Source of the DNA: Piromyces finnis
Lineage: Eukaryota > Neocallimastigomycota > Neocallimastigomycetes > Neocallimastigales > Neocallimastigaceae
Length of the DNA: 64,000 bases
NCBI GenBank assembly: GCA_002104945.1
Contig: MCFH01000011.1
Coordinates: 62,001 to 126,000 of the forward strand
Direction of reading: 5' to 3'
The notes under the pieces were generated by a model, which was not told the DNA's origin, did no database searches, and worked only from the letters and a program-made list of their open reading frames with translations. Made by a program: the position numbers and the translations under genes. Shown here piece after piece: positions 26,011 to 47,926 of the stretch (positions within the stretch are counted from its first letter, which is position 1; each line of letters begins with the position of its first letter).

Positions 26011-26308
26011 CAGTTGGGTTGAGTGGTGTTGACCTGTAAGCTAAACTTCTGAGCAACTGAATGTAGAACAATATGAGCTATGAGATTCTGATTTAGGATC
26101 TACTTATGTAGAGAGTCGGTCTTATTCAAGTATTGAGTTAACATTGGTTAAGGGATGTAGGTTCCTTGACAAGGTTATTAACGAAGTGGGTAATGCGTGA
26201 GGCTGGTAACAGAGCAGCGAAAACCACTCGCTTGATACGGTGATTGAGATAGCTGGCTTGAGTAAGTGACTAATTCTGCTTATAGTAATAGTTATTGGAC
26301 GAAATTCT
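26011..26308 (+). ncRNA. SRP RNA: SRP RNA (7SL), copy 2
   Basis: This is the RNA scaffold of the signal recognition particle, which targets secretory proteins to the ER. The Alu-domain segment GTGGTGTTGACCTGTAAGC contains the UGUAA U-turn (26035-26039) that binds SRP9/14 in other eukaryotes. Domain IV reads GAGG-CUG-GUAA-CAG-AGCAG (26199-26217): the universally conserved SRP54 site of AGG, a GNRA tetraloop closed by a short stem, and AGCAG. It is followed by GAAAAC, as in human 7SL. CTTATTCAAG (26121-26130) pairs with CTTGAGTAAG (26257-26266) with one G-U, forming helix 5. A T6 run at 26308-26313 is a Pol III terminator. The length (~298 nt) fits the family (about 300 nt). It is visibly richer in G and C than its surroundings. 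The exact 5' end is inferred. Confidence 0.9.
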
Positions 26309-26313
26309 TTTTT
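26308..26313 (+). terminator. Pol III T6 terminator of SRP RNA copy 2
   Basis: First run of six T after the 3' side of the RNA; a mirror copy sits at 21428-21433 on the minus strand. Confidence 0.6.
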
Positions 26314-26410
26314 AAATTCTTTAATTTTTTTTTAAAATTTATTTTGTAAAATTGTAGATATTAAATTAGTCTATGTATTATTATTTAAGTCATTTACTTT
26401 ATTATAATGC

Positions 26411-29084
26411 TTTTTTTTTCTTTTATTTATTTTTAATTATTAATGATATACATTAATATACCATTTACATCATAGTATTGAATATAAAACGTTAGCAATA
26501 AGTGTAATTTATTGAAAAACAAACAATTTTTAATGTATTATAAATAATAATTATTATCTAATCTTTAAAGAAGCATTCTTATTTTTTTTTAAAAAAAGAA
26601 ACATATATATTAATAAATAAATATTGAATTTTAAAATTCAGAGTTTTATAAAAGTATGAAAAGTGCTATTGCATGAATAAAATTTTTAAATATATGATAT
26701 ATAGTTGTTATTGTAATCTACCTATAGAATTTGTTTTTACAAAACTAAAATATGTATTATAAAATATTTAAAAGTATACATAAAAATAAAATTTACTATT
26801 ATGAAATATCATTTTATTTAAAAATATAATCAATATTGTTTATTATCATTGTTATATTTATTTTTCAAGTATGAATTTAAAAGCAATAGTTTCAATATTT
26901 TTCATAAATCATTTTTAAAATAATTAGTTATATATATAATTTTTTAAATGAAAATATATTCTCATTAAAATAAAAATCTTCATTATACAAGTTAAATAAT
27001 ACTTATGGATAAATTATATATTATTATTACTAATCTTAATTTTAATATTTTTTTTTTTAAAATAATAAAATTCACACTTTTATAACTTTTAAATTATTAT
27101 AATAGTAATCACTGGTAAACTATTACATTAGCCAAGTTTTTCTTTTTATTACTTTTTTTAATTGTAAGCACAACAGCTGTAATGTATTTAATATGAATGA
27201 TATCAATTAATTTTAATACTACTTTTCAAAAGAATAAAAAACAAAAAACAAAAACAAAAAAACCTTAATTCGATTATAGTTTAAGATTCATTTCTAATAA
27301 AAATATTAAAAAAAAAAAAAAAATTAAACAAAATAATTCATTTTTAAATAATAAAGTAATAATCTAAATTTAATATATATATATTTTACATTTGATAAAT
27401 CTACAACTTTTTACTAATAGTTGAATTATTAAGAAATATCTTTTTAAAGCGAATATAGAATATATATATATATTTGCTATTAGTTATGTTGAATAATATG
27501 GTTAATAATATTTATTTCTTTTAAATATTTTTTAATATAATACTTTATTTTTAAATAAAGTTTTTTAAGTTTAATTTTTTATAATAAAAAAAAAGAATAA
27601 TTAATAATTATGTTTTGATTATTTTAGTGAAAATATTAAAAAACAAGATAAACAAACAAATATTAATAAAATAAAACAAAACAAAATGAAAAAAAAAGTA
27701 TAAAATAACCTAATTTATTTGTTATTTTTTTAACTTTTCTGATTAAATTATTCGTTTTTGAAGTCTCCAAATTCATTTTAATAAAAACATTTTTTTTAAC
27801 TCCGACATTAATTTTATTTTTTTTATTAAATTTCCTTTATAGTATTTTATAAACAATAGAAATATTATAAACAATTATTATTATTATTATTTTTTTTCAT
27901 AATAACATATATATATAAAATTTCTTTATACAGTATATTAAATTTTAAGAAAACTAATTTATTATAAAATGGATTTTTAAAACAGACGCTTTAAATAAAA
28001 GAAATTGTTTATTAAAGATTAATAAATACTAAGAAAAAATTATATAATTTGAAAAGTTTTGTTTATATATTTAATGCTGTCGTACTATTTTCCTATTTTA
28101 TTTATGAATATTTTTGAAAATATATATATATATTAAATAACAAAAAAATTAAATTGTTTAACTTTTGAAGTAATTAAAAAAAAAAAAACAAAAAAAAAAA
28201 AAAAAACATAATCTTTCTCCAATATTTATTTTCCTTTTATATTGTTAATGTAAATGATCTAGTCAAATGAAGCATCATGATACTACTATATTTATAAAAT
28301 TATTATGGTTTCCTTTTAATACTATTCAATATTTAAAATCATATCCATAAATATATAATGAATGACCTTTTTAATTAAAGTATCATTTTTAACAATAATA
28401 TATATAAATAATAAATAATTATTTACAGGATTAATTAAATTTAAAATGAAAGATAATAAATTAAGAGTGTATATAACTTAAAAATGTTTAAAATTCTATA
28501 TTTAAACAATTTTATATTGTAATAATAATGAATGAATAAATGATATATATTGTTTAAATAGATCCAAGTATTAATATGCATATTATATACATAAACTAAT
28601 GAAATATATATCTTGTAATATAATATTACAAGTAAATGTAATAAATGTTAAGTATAGTTTATTGATAACAATTATTAATATTAGTTAAAGTTTATAGAGT
28701 TTAAGAATAATTGAATATTATTATTCAGTAATATTGTAATATTATCAAAAGTATTATTAAATACATTATCAAATAATCATTGGTTTTGAATTGTAAAAGT
28801 TTTAAACATATAAAATATTATTTAATAACCTTTTTTTTATCGATTATGTATTTTATTAATATACATTTTAACCCAAATGGTTTTTTATTAAAATTATATA
28901 GTAAAAATTATAATAATTAAATAAATTTATTATTTAATATTACATTATATATATATAAAACCTTTTTTTCCTTTTTTTACTTTTTTTTTTTCTTCTTTTC
29001 TTTTTTTTTTAAAATTTTTTTTTTAAAAAACCTTTATACATAGATTGATCAAAATATGTATAAATATTGTTGTATATAGTTATA

Positions 29085-29127
<43 letters not shown>

Positions 29128-29700
29128 AGATATTTATAAACCATTAAAAAAATATAAAGCATCAATCTATGATTTAATATTTAATTAAATAAAAAAATAT
29201 ATATATAAAAAAAAACAATTATAATATATATAAATATATAAATAATCGATTAATTCATTTTTAATTGCGTATTATCATTTCCTCAATATTTCCATGTAGC
29301 TATTATGATATAGAAGATAGTAAAAAAAAATTAGAATTCGTATTTTTGTTAATAGCAATTTAATATACCGAATAATATCATCACAATTTAAGCTTAATTT
29401 ATTAATAAAAATATTGATTTATTTATCATTACTTATTACATGATATAAAAAACTATTCTTATTTTAACAAAAAAATAAAATTTCTTAATTAATAGAATAA
29501 AACAAGAAAATCATATATAACTTTCTTATATTAATTTAATCATAATAAATTTATACTTTATAAAAATTTAAAAAAAAGTACATTAAATTTTACTATCAAA
29601 CGTAATAAAAATTAAATTTCTTGTTTAATAATATTAATTATCAAATATATATATTTATAAAAGATTATTTAATAATAGATTATAAAATTATATAATAAAA
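26411..29700. other. AT-rich gene desert upstream of the F-box gene
   Basis: About 3.3 kb of A/T homopolymers, TATATA stretches and short imperfect repeats. I found no sustained reading frame, splice-linked exons, tRNA B-box or structured RNA. It may contain a long 5' UTR for the F-box gene. Confidence 0.55.
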
Positions 29701-36926
<7,226 letters not shown>

Positions 36927-37807
36927 AATAGATAAAGAAACAATTTATAACAAATACAATCCCTTTATATCGAATAAAATGTTGAAATAAAGCATAAGAA
37001 CCAATTGCCAAAAAAATATATATATATATAAACTATGTAAAATTATCATTCTGAATGGAATAAAAAATTAATTTCTAACCAACTAACAAATAAATCATAA
37101 TAACAAACATTATTAATAATAATAATAACAACAATAACAATAATTCAAAATCAAAAACCGTAAAAAAAAAAAAAAAAGTAAAATAACAAGATATATTATC
37201 ATTAATATAAACAATCTCTATTTGCTATTTATTATAGAGGATTATTTTTTTCTTAATTATTATTAATATTACAAATTACATTTCGTATTTTTTCTTCTTT
37301 TTCTTTTTTTCTTTTTTTAATTATTTTTAAATATATTTTAAATAGTTATTTAAAAAAAAAAGATATTATAATTATATTAAAATATTGTTACTTTAAAAAA
37401 ATGATACCCTTTTTTAATTATTTTACTCTATATATTTAATATTTAATATTACTTATTTAAATCATAGTATTATTATTTACGTATATTAATATGTATTATA
37501 CCCAAGAACATACTTAAATATATTTAAAAATATATATAATTTCACTAATTAATATTCATTATTATTAATTTTTTTGATATGTAAGCATAATATTTATTTA
37601 CTTTTTTACTAATTATTTAATTCTTTCTTTTTTTATCAATTAAAATGTAAAAACATTAAGCAAAAAAAAAAAAAAAAATTAAAAAATAAAAAAATATTAA
37701 ATACACATTTTTGTTGTTAATATTATATATATAATTAAGATGTTTAATGCATTTTTTTTTTTTTTTTTTTTTCATTTTTTATTATAATATTCATTTTAAT
37801 TATTAAA
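36927..37807. other. Convergent intergenic region
   Basis: 3' flanks of the F-box gene and the UBZ4 gene; AT homopolymers only. Confidence 0.6.
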
Positions 37808-41062
<3,255 letters not shown>

Positions 41063-41510
41063 TATCAATTTTTAATATATATATATAAATATTTATTATA
41101 TTTTTTTTTTTTTAAATAATTTCAATTTTATTTTTTAAAAATTAACCAGGTTTATATTTATTATTGATATATTTTATTTCTTTTATTGATTTAACGTAGT
41201 ACATAATTACTCAATTATTAAAAAAATATTAAAATTTCGAAGCGATAAATTTAGCTGAATTTATGAAAGACTCTTTTATATATTTTCTAATGGTTATCCC
41301 ATAAAAAAAATTTAATTCTATTTTTATTAATAAAAAAAAAAAATTTTTTTTTTAAAAATCCAATTTTATTTTTGAAGAAACAATAATATATTTCATAGGA
41401 TAAAACATAGATATAAGTATTAATATGCTTATTTTTTTTTTATTTAAAAAAAGACAATTATATAAAAACCAACAAGTATAGATATATAGCGTTAATATTT
41501 AGTTTATTCT

Positions 41511-42123
41511 TTATTTTATTCTTACTTTTTTATTTATATTTTTACATGATATATCTTTTTTAATAAAACTAGAAATAAAGAAACCAATAGTATCATCTTT
41601 GAAACATATACTATCCCCAGGATCAAATCTTAGAGTATATTGATTAATTTTCTGAACAATAGATGGTGATACTGCAATTGATTTTTGCTCATCTATATCA
41701 TCTATATTTTTAAAATTAATATTTTTTATTATAATTTTCTCTTTTGCAAATGAGGATCGTTCTCTTAGATTTTCTAATTTCATATCTTTAAAATTTTCTA
41801 AAATCCATGCAACTTGCTCTTCATTTTCTTTTGGATTAAATGTACTTTTTTTTTTTTTTAGAAAAAAGAAAATAAAACAATTAAAATAAATATAATATTA
41901 TTCTTAATAATAATAAATAAATAAATAGAAAAAAAAGGTTAATTACCATGTAGAAAAAACCATTCTACCACCAGGTTTTAATAATCGATGGGCAACTTTT
42001 ATTAATGGTCTTTGATAGGAATGGAATGTTAACAAATTCTCAATTGTCATGTCACATAAAAACATTGGTCGTTGCCCTATACAATATATAATTTACAGTA
42101 TATATATAACGATTTATAAATTG

Positions 42124-42175
<52 letters not shown>

Positions 42176-42269
42176 TTATTCTTATTCTTATTCTTATTCT
42201 TATTCTTATTATTCTTATTCTTATTATTATTATTATTATTCTTATTATTCTTATTATTCTTATTATTAA

Positions 42270-42342
<73 letters not shown>

Positions 42343-44613
42343 AATTACTTAAAAATAGTATTACCTAATGCTGAACATGGTGGATCTAATAATATGGCAT
42401 CAAAAGATTCATCAGGGAAAATTGAACAACGAACATTTTGCAAATGATTAATTTTTTTATTTAAAATCATGTAGTCATCGTCTTTATGTTTTATTTTATA
42501 TATATATATATATTAAAAAAGAGTGTGTTATTGTTTAGATAGTTTAAATTAAAATGTGAAAAAAAAATAATAAATGCAAATTATATTAATAGAGCAATAT
42601 ACCATCTATTATATTTTTAATAGTCGATTTTTTTATTTGATTTATAGGTATTTTGTTTTTATCAGTAGGAAGATATTGCATCACTGTATCATATGAAAAT
42701 TGATTATTAGTTATATTTAACATTTCCATAATTAATTCTGGTTTTTTTAATGATAAACAATCCTCTTTTGTTAATTGAGAAGCAAGTTTTGTTGCATCAA
42801 CATTATATGCTTTTATTGATGTAAAATCATGTTTTTTCAATATTTTATTTAATGATACAATTTTTGGAAATGATTTATCGAAAGCTATGATTTTAGCCTA
42901 AAATCAATAGTTAACATTTATGATATAAATATAAAATAATAATATATAATATTATTAAATGAAGTAAAAGATACCAATTATATTTCTTTTTTATATACCT
43001 TATTTTTTGTTATGTTAGCTATATGCATAGTTTTTCCACCAGGTGCTGAACACATATCTAATATAAGTTGATTTTGCTTTGGATTTAATATTTCTGAACA
43101 CAAAAGAGACGGAAGGTTTTGAAGAAATACTCTATCATCAATAGTTTTGTCAGATCCAAATGATGGTGATCTATATATTGTATCGATCATTTTAACACCC
43201 ATACCTTGTAATTCTTGTGGCGTTTTTGAAAATATATCATTTCTATTCTTTTTTTTTTTATTGTTGTTTATTATTAATACAATAATAATACAAATTAATT
43301 AAAAGTCAATGTTTATAATTATCAAGTCATTAATAACAAATAAACATGTAATAATAATAATAATAATAATAATATATATATATATATTTAAATAAATTTA
43401 TAGTTTAATTTTTTAAATAACATACGACTAAAATCTGACCATTTCCAACGTAAATAAGGTTCGTTTCATAAGGTTCACATGATCCTCTTAAAACCTTACT
43501 GTCAATATCAATATATATTGAGACATAGTCATACATTTCAACTTTATATTAAACAAATAGTTGGTTTAATATTATATTTTTAATAAAATAATTTGTTATT
43601 GCTTATACTCATTTAAATATATCTATCTATAGAAGTTTTTAAAAATTTTATGTTATATATTACCATTTTGAGACATAGCTAATAATCCTGGCTTTATTAA
43701 TATATTAAATGAATGGATTTAAAATTTAAAAAAAAATACAAATTATATATGTAATGTAATACTAATTCCTTATTAATTATACCTACAGCATAGATATCTG
43801 AACCACGTAATACAGACTTTCCACAAGAAACATCAATGATTACCTCTATAATTATATTTTATAGATTTAAAAAATAAAATTCGTGAATTACTAAAAAACA
43901 TTTACATAAAATAACTTTACATATATATAACATTTCCATATAAAGTTGAATGATTAATTTTACTTTTTTCATATCTTTTATAACTTTCAAAAGTATCCTT
44001 ATCTATGTTTTCTACAGGGAAGCATAATACTTGATTGGATAATTTATCAAATGGGCATTTCTGAATTTTCATTTTTTTCCATTGCTTTTCTTCATATTGC
44101 TAATATATATATTTTTTTAAAAAAATAAAAATAAAAATCATTATTAATATTAAATTATTAGTTTTTTTTTATGGTCTAATTAATTATTATATATTTTTTT
44201 TGAAATTATTATTATTTTTAGGTCTATTATTTTATATAAATGTTTCGAAAAGTGAAATTTTATCAATTTTAGATTTCAATAGATTTTAGAATTAAATTTC
44301 TTGAAAACTAATAAGAAATTTAAAATTACCAATATATATATATATAAATAAAAACAAAAATTTTAAAAAAGAAAAAAAAAAAGGTAAATACTTTATCTAT
44401 GAATTGTTGAATATCTTCTTTGAAACTATCAATATCAGCAATATCAGCGGTCTCGTTATTTTCACAATTGTTAGATTTTGCTTGACGAAAATAGGTTGTT
44501 AATGGAGGTGTTGCTAATGCCTTACAAATATTTTCATAATGAGATTCTGTAAAATATTTCTTAAAATGTTGTTCAACCTCTTCTCTAAATTTTATGGGTT
44601 TAAAATACTCCAT
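41511..44613 (-). CDS. NSUN6: NSUN6-type tRNA cytosine-5 methyltransferase
   Basis: The gene is complement(join(41511..41844, 41947..42076, 42365..42481, 42603..42897, 42999..43247, 43426..43541, 43664..43691, 43787..43843, 43932..44099, 44392..44613)), ten exons, 571 aa, all phases closing. A PUA-like region is marked by IIDVSCGKSVLRGSDIYAPG and ETNLIYVGNGQILV. The Rossmann methyltransferase has SAM motif I LDMCSAPGGKT, motif IV LLDPPCSALGQRP with one catalytic Cys, and motif VI STCTFNPKENEEQVAW with the nucleophilic Cys. NSUN6 enzymes methylate C72 at the 3' end of the acceptor stem of certain tRNAs, and the PUA domain is specific to this branch among NSUN proteins. The codon for the motif VI Cys is split by an intron. 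The donor after exon 2 (GTTATA) is non-consensus and is the least certain junction. A ~55-residue insertion separates motifs I and IV. Confidence 0.9.
42124..42337. repeat. Intronic (TTA)n / (TTC TTA)n microsatellite
   Basis: Lies inside the NSUN6 intron between 42077 and 42364 and explains most of that intron's length. Confidence 0.9.
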
Positions 44614-45652
44614 TTTAAATTTTTTAAATGAGAATGGTTTATATAAAATTATAGTTTTTTTTTTTTATATAAAAAATTAAAATGTCACCAAATTGTTTAT
44701 GATTCTTATTATTTATTGATGGAAAAATGTAAAGTTAAATTTTTGGAAAGTTAAGGTTCAAGTGTGGGTAGGTGTGCATATTTTTTTTTTTTTTATTATA
44801 TTTTTTATTATGTTTTTTTTTTTTTTTTAATAATAGAAATAAAAAATGGTTGTAAATGTTATGGTAATATGTTATCAAAGGAATTTAAAGTATTATTTTA
44901 TGACTAATAAAAGAGGTATCTACTTAATTATTTATATTAATAAATGCGCTAACATTCAAGTTAATTCTAGTTGATAATTAATGTAAATTTTATATAGAAA
45001 GATGAATTATTAGTATAACTCATTCTTTATATTATAAATCCCATTATATCATAAACATACAAGTTTAAATATAAAGTATTATTAATACCTTTTAATATAT
45101 CATGCATTTTTTTTTGAACCATTATTATTATTTGTGAACCTTATCACTACTGAAACCACCACTACTATTAATGATAATAATAGAAATAGTAATACTACTA
45201 TTAACAAATTCATTTTTAGATATTCTTTAGTTTTAAGATAATTATGAATTCTAGGATTAAACCTTTAAAATCGTAAATACTTTTTAAAAAGGATTAAAGA
45301 AAAAAAAAAACTTTATACTTTATATGTACATATTTTTTCAATAACACTATAACTTTTAAATATTAAAAATGGTTTGGTTATACTTTTTTTTTTTTTATTT
45401 CTTAAATATCTATTTTTATTTACTATATATTTTTTTTTTCTTTTGACTATTTATGAAAATATTACTAATACGATTTTTTTTTTTTCTTACTTTCTATTTA
45501 CTTAATTATTTACATTTATTTTATAAAAAATTAAGATATCTATTGTTCTTTAACGGGTACCCTAATATTTTTATATATATATATATTTCTATAAAACTTT
45601 CTTTTTTAAATTTTGTTATTTATTTTTATATTATTCGAACTCTATAGCCTTC
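44614..45652. other. Intergenic region NSUN6-EF-hand gene
   Basis: AT-rich with poly-T tracts; contains the likely NSUN6 promoter. No gene recognised. Confidence 0.6.
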
Positions 45653-46241
45653 TTATGATTCTTCAACATAGTCGACATACCATTCACAGAATTCTATTTT
45701 TTTTTCCGAAAAATAATTATTAATAAAAAAACAAAACAAGAATGTTATTATTATTATTATTAATAATGGTAAAATATAATAAATTAATAATTTATTGTTC
45801 GAGTTTCTATTAATTTCTAAAATAATTACCTCTTTCAGAAATTTGGCCATTACCGTTATCATCGATTTCAAGGAAAAGTTTTCTAATTTCTTTTAAAGAC
45901 ATTTCAACACCTAAGTTGTCATTGACAACAGCACTAAGTTCTTTTTTTTTTTTTTATATTAAAAAAATATTAATTTATATAATTATATAATTAATACTTT
46001 GATATTTTATTTATCTTTTTACTTTTATTTTTAAAACTATATTGTTTTACCTTTGTATTGAAGGGTTCCATTTCCATTTCTATCTTGTTGTCTAAAGAAG
46101 CGACTAGCTCTTAACATTTTTGGGATTAAATCTTCTGGAAGATTATTTGGTAATACATATGGTTCATTCTTTTTGTATGGACAGCTGTAAGTGTAGTGTG
46201 ACTTTATAATAATAATAATAATAAAGATATAAATAACAATT

Positions 46242-46308
<67 letters not shown>

Positions 46309-46679
46309 TGTTGTAATAAATAATAAATATAAAAAATATATTAATTATATTTATAAATTTATATAAAAATTTAGTATGATTTCATTGAAACTTTATTCTT
46401 TATTTTTATTATAGTTTTCATATACTTTAATAGTTATTTCATTATTATTTCGTTATTATTATAGTACAAATAGTCTAGTCTAGTCTAGTCTAGTCTAGTC
46501 TAGTTTTTTTTCTCCTTGTTGTTATATGAATAACATTCTTTTTATTTAGGTTTTTTTTTTGTAATATCATTGCCTAGTATTTAAATGAAAGAAACTTTAT
46601 TGAATCTTTATATTCCTTTTTTTCATAAGATTTTTTATTAATATAAAAGGTTTAACTATTGAAATTAGAAACTTACCAT
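45653..46679 (-). CDS. Small two-EF-hand calcium-binding protein
   Basis: The gene is complement(join(45653..45693, 45830..45940, 46051..46201, 46677..46679)), 101 aa. Two canonical 12-residue loops are seen: DRNGNGTLQYKE and DDNGNGQISERE, both with acidic or Asn ligands at 1, 3, 5, Gly at 6, a hydrophobic residue at 8 and Glu at 12, and each flanked by amphipathic helices (MLRASRFFRQQ..., MSLKEIRKLFLEI..., FCEWYVDYVEE). The coding part of exon 1 is just the ATG, immediately followed by GTAAGT; the second exon begins SHYTYSCPYKK. Alternative starts inside exon 2 are possible but would drop the N-terminus. The N-terminal CPYKKNEPYVLP segment is not recognised. It probably acts as a Ca2+ sensor; the partner is unknown. 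No signal peptide. Confidence 0.75.
46245..46307. repeat. (TAA)n microsatellite in EF-hand gene intron 1
   Basis: About 21 trinucleotide units within the intron 46202-46676. Confidence 0.9.
46471..46503. repeat. (TAGTC)6 pentanucleotide repeat
   Basis: Six perfect TAGTC units plus TAG, inside EF-hand gene intron 1. Unusual here because nearly all other simple repeats in the window are pure A/T. Confidence 0.95.
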
Positions 46680-47876
46680 CTTTATTATTGTTGAATAACT
46701 TTTTAAATTTCAAAGTTGAATTATTGAAAAATAATAAAAATAAGTGAAAGTAAATAAAATCTTTTTTGATTATATACACCTCAAAAAATAAATGAATAAT
46801 ATTATAATGATTTAAATAAATAATTAATTTATTAAAATAAGTAAATAAATATATATTAATTATTTAAATAAACAGCAATATATTATAAGTGTACTATATT
46901 TATATATTATATTATATCATATTATCTATTAATAATAAAATTTTATTTTTAAAAACTGTAATATAATAGAATATATTCTAATATATATTATAATTATTAT
47001 ATCATATGAAAATGACAGAAAAGTATAATTAAGAATTATTCATTATTTTTTTATAAAATGATAATACTAATAATAATAATAATAATAATCAAAAAAAAAA
47101 AAAGAAATGTAGGTAATTAAAGCTATAATAAACTAATTATTTAGTTTCTAAAGCGATAAATGTAGCATTAATCCAAAGTTGACTGTTGAATAATAATGCT
47201 TTTTTTTATATTTTCTTTTTAGGTGCATTCTATTTTTAGATTTATTAAACAAGTTAAAGTAATATTGAATTAAATTATTTATATATTCACTTATTTATGA
47301 TTTAAATATTTATTTAGTTAATATTTATATATCCATTTACTTTTATAATAATAATTAAAATTAATTAAATTTGGAAATGTATTATCAATATATTAATTTA
47401 TATTTTAATATATATTTAATTGAAATGTCAATAATACTATAAATTAAAAGTGTAGGTAGACTAAATTGAAAAATAATAAAATAATAGTAATAATAATAAA
47501 AAAACCTTGTATATATATAACTAAATGTAAATAAGAAATATTACTTGTCTTTTATATTTTTATTGAGAAATTATTATTCTTTTGAACTAAATTCCATTGT
47601 AATCCATCCACTTTTTTATTTTTTTAAAAAATTAAAATAAAATTATTTCCAAGTAATTTCTAAAATTAAAAAAGTTTATTCTTAAAGTAATTAAAACTTT
47701 ATTTATAATGATAGGATAATGACATACAAATAACAACAATCGCACAATAGGCACTAAATGTGAGGATTATAAAGATGATGAATAATAAATAACAATGACA
47801 ATAACGATAGTAATAATAACAATACCAATGATGAGAATAATAAAACTAATAATGAAGATAATAATGCTAATGATGA

Positions 47877-47926
<50 letters not shown>

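Larger units (their letters stand above)
25914..26410 (+). repeat. Inverted-repeat arm, right (497 bp, contains SRP RNA gene)
   Basis: Reverse complement of 21331..21827, 497 bp each, one visible mismatch and no indel. The arms are separated by 4,086 bp containing mago and ACBP. Confidence 0.95.

Noticed and set aside
21670-26071. Mirrored ORFs MFYIQLLRSLAYR... in both inverted-repeat arms
   Set aside because: They are antisense to the SRP RNA genes; the identity reflects the duplicated ncRNA, not a protein.
21331-26410. Inverted arms interpreted as terminal inverted repeats or LTRs of a transposon carrying mago and ACBP
   Set aside because: The arms carry SRP RNA genes internally, no transposase lies between them, no target-site duplication is visible, and LTRs would be direct rather than inverted.
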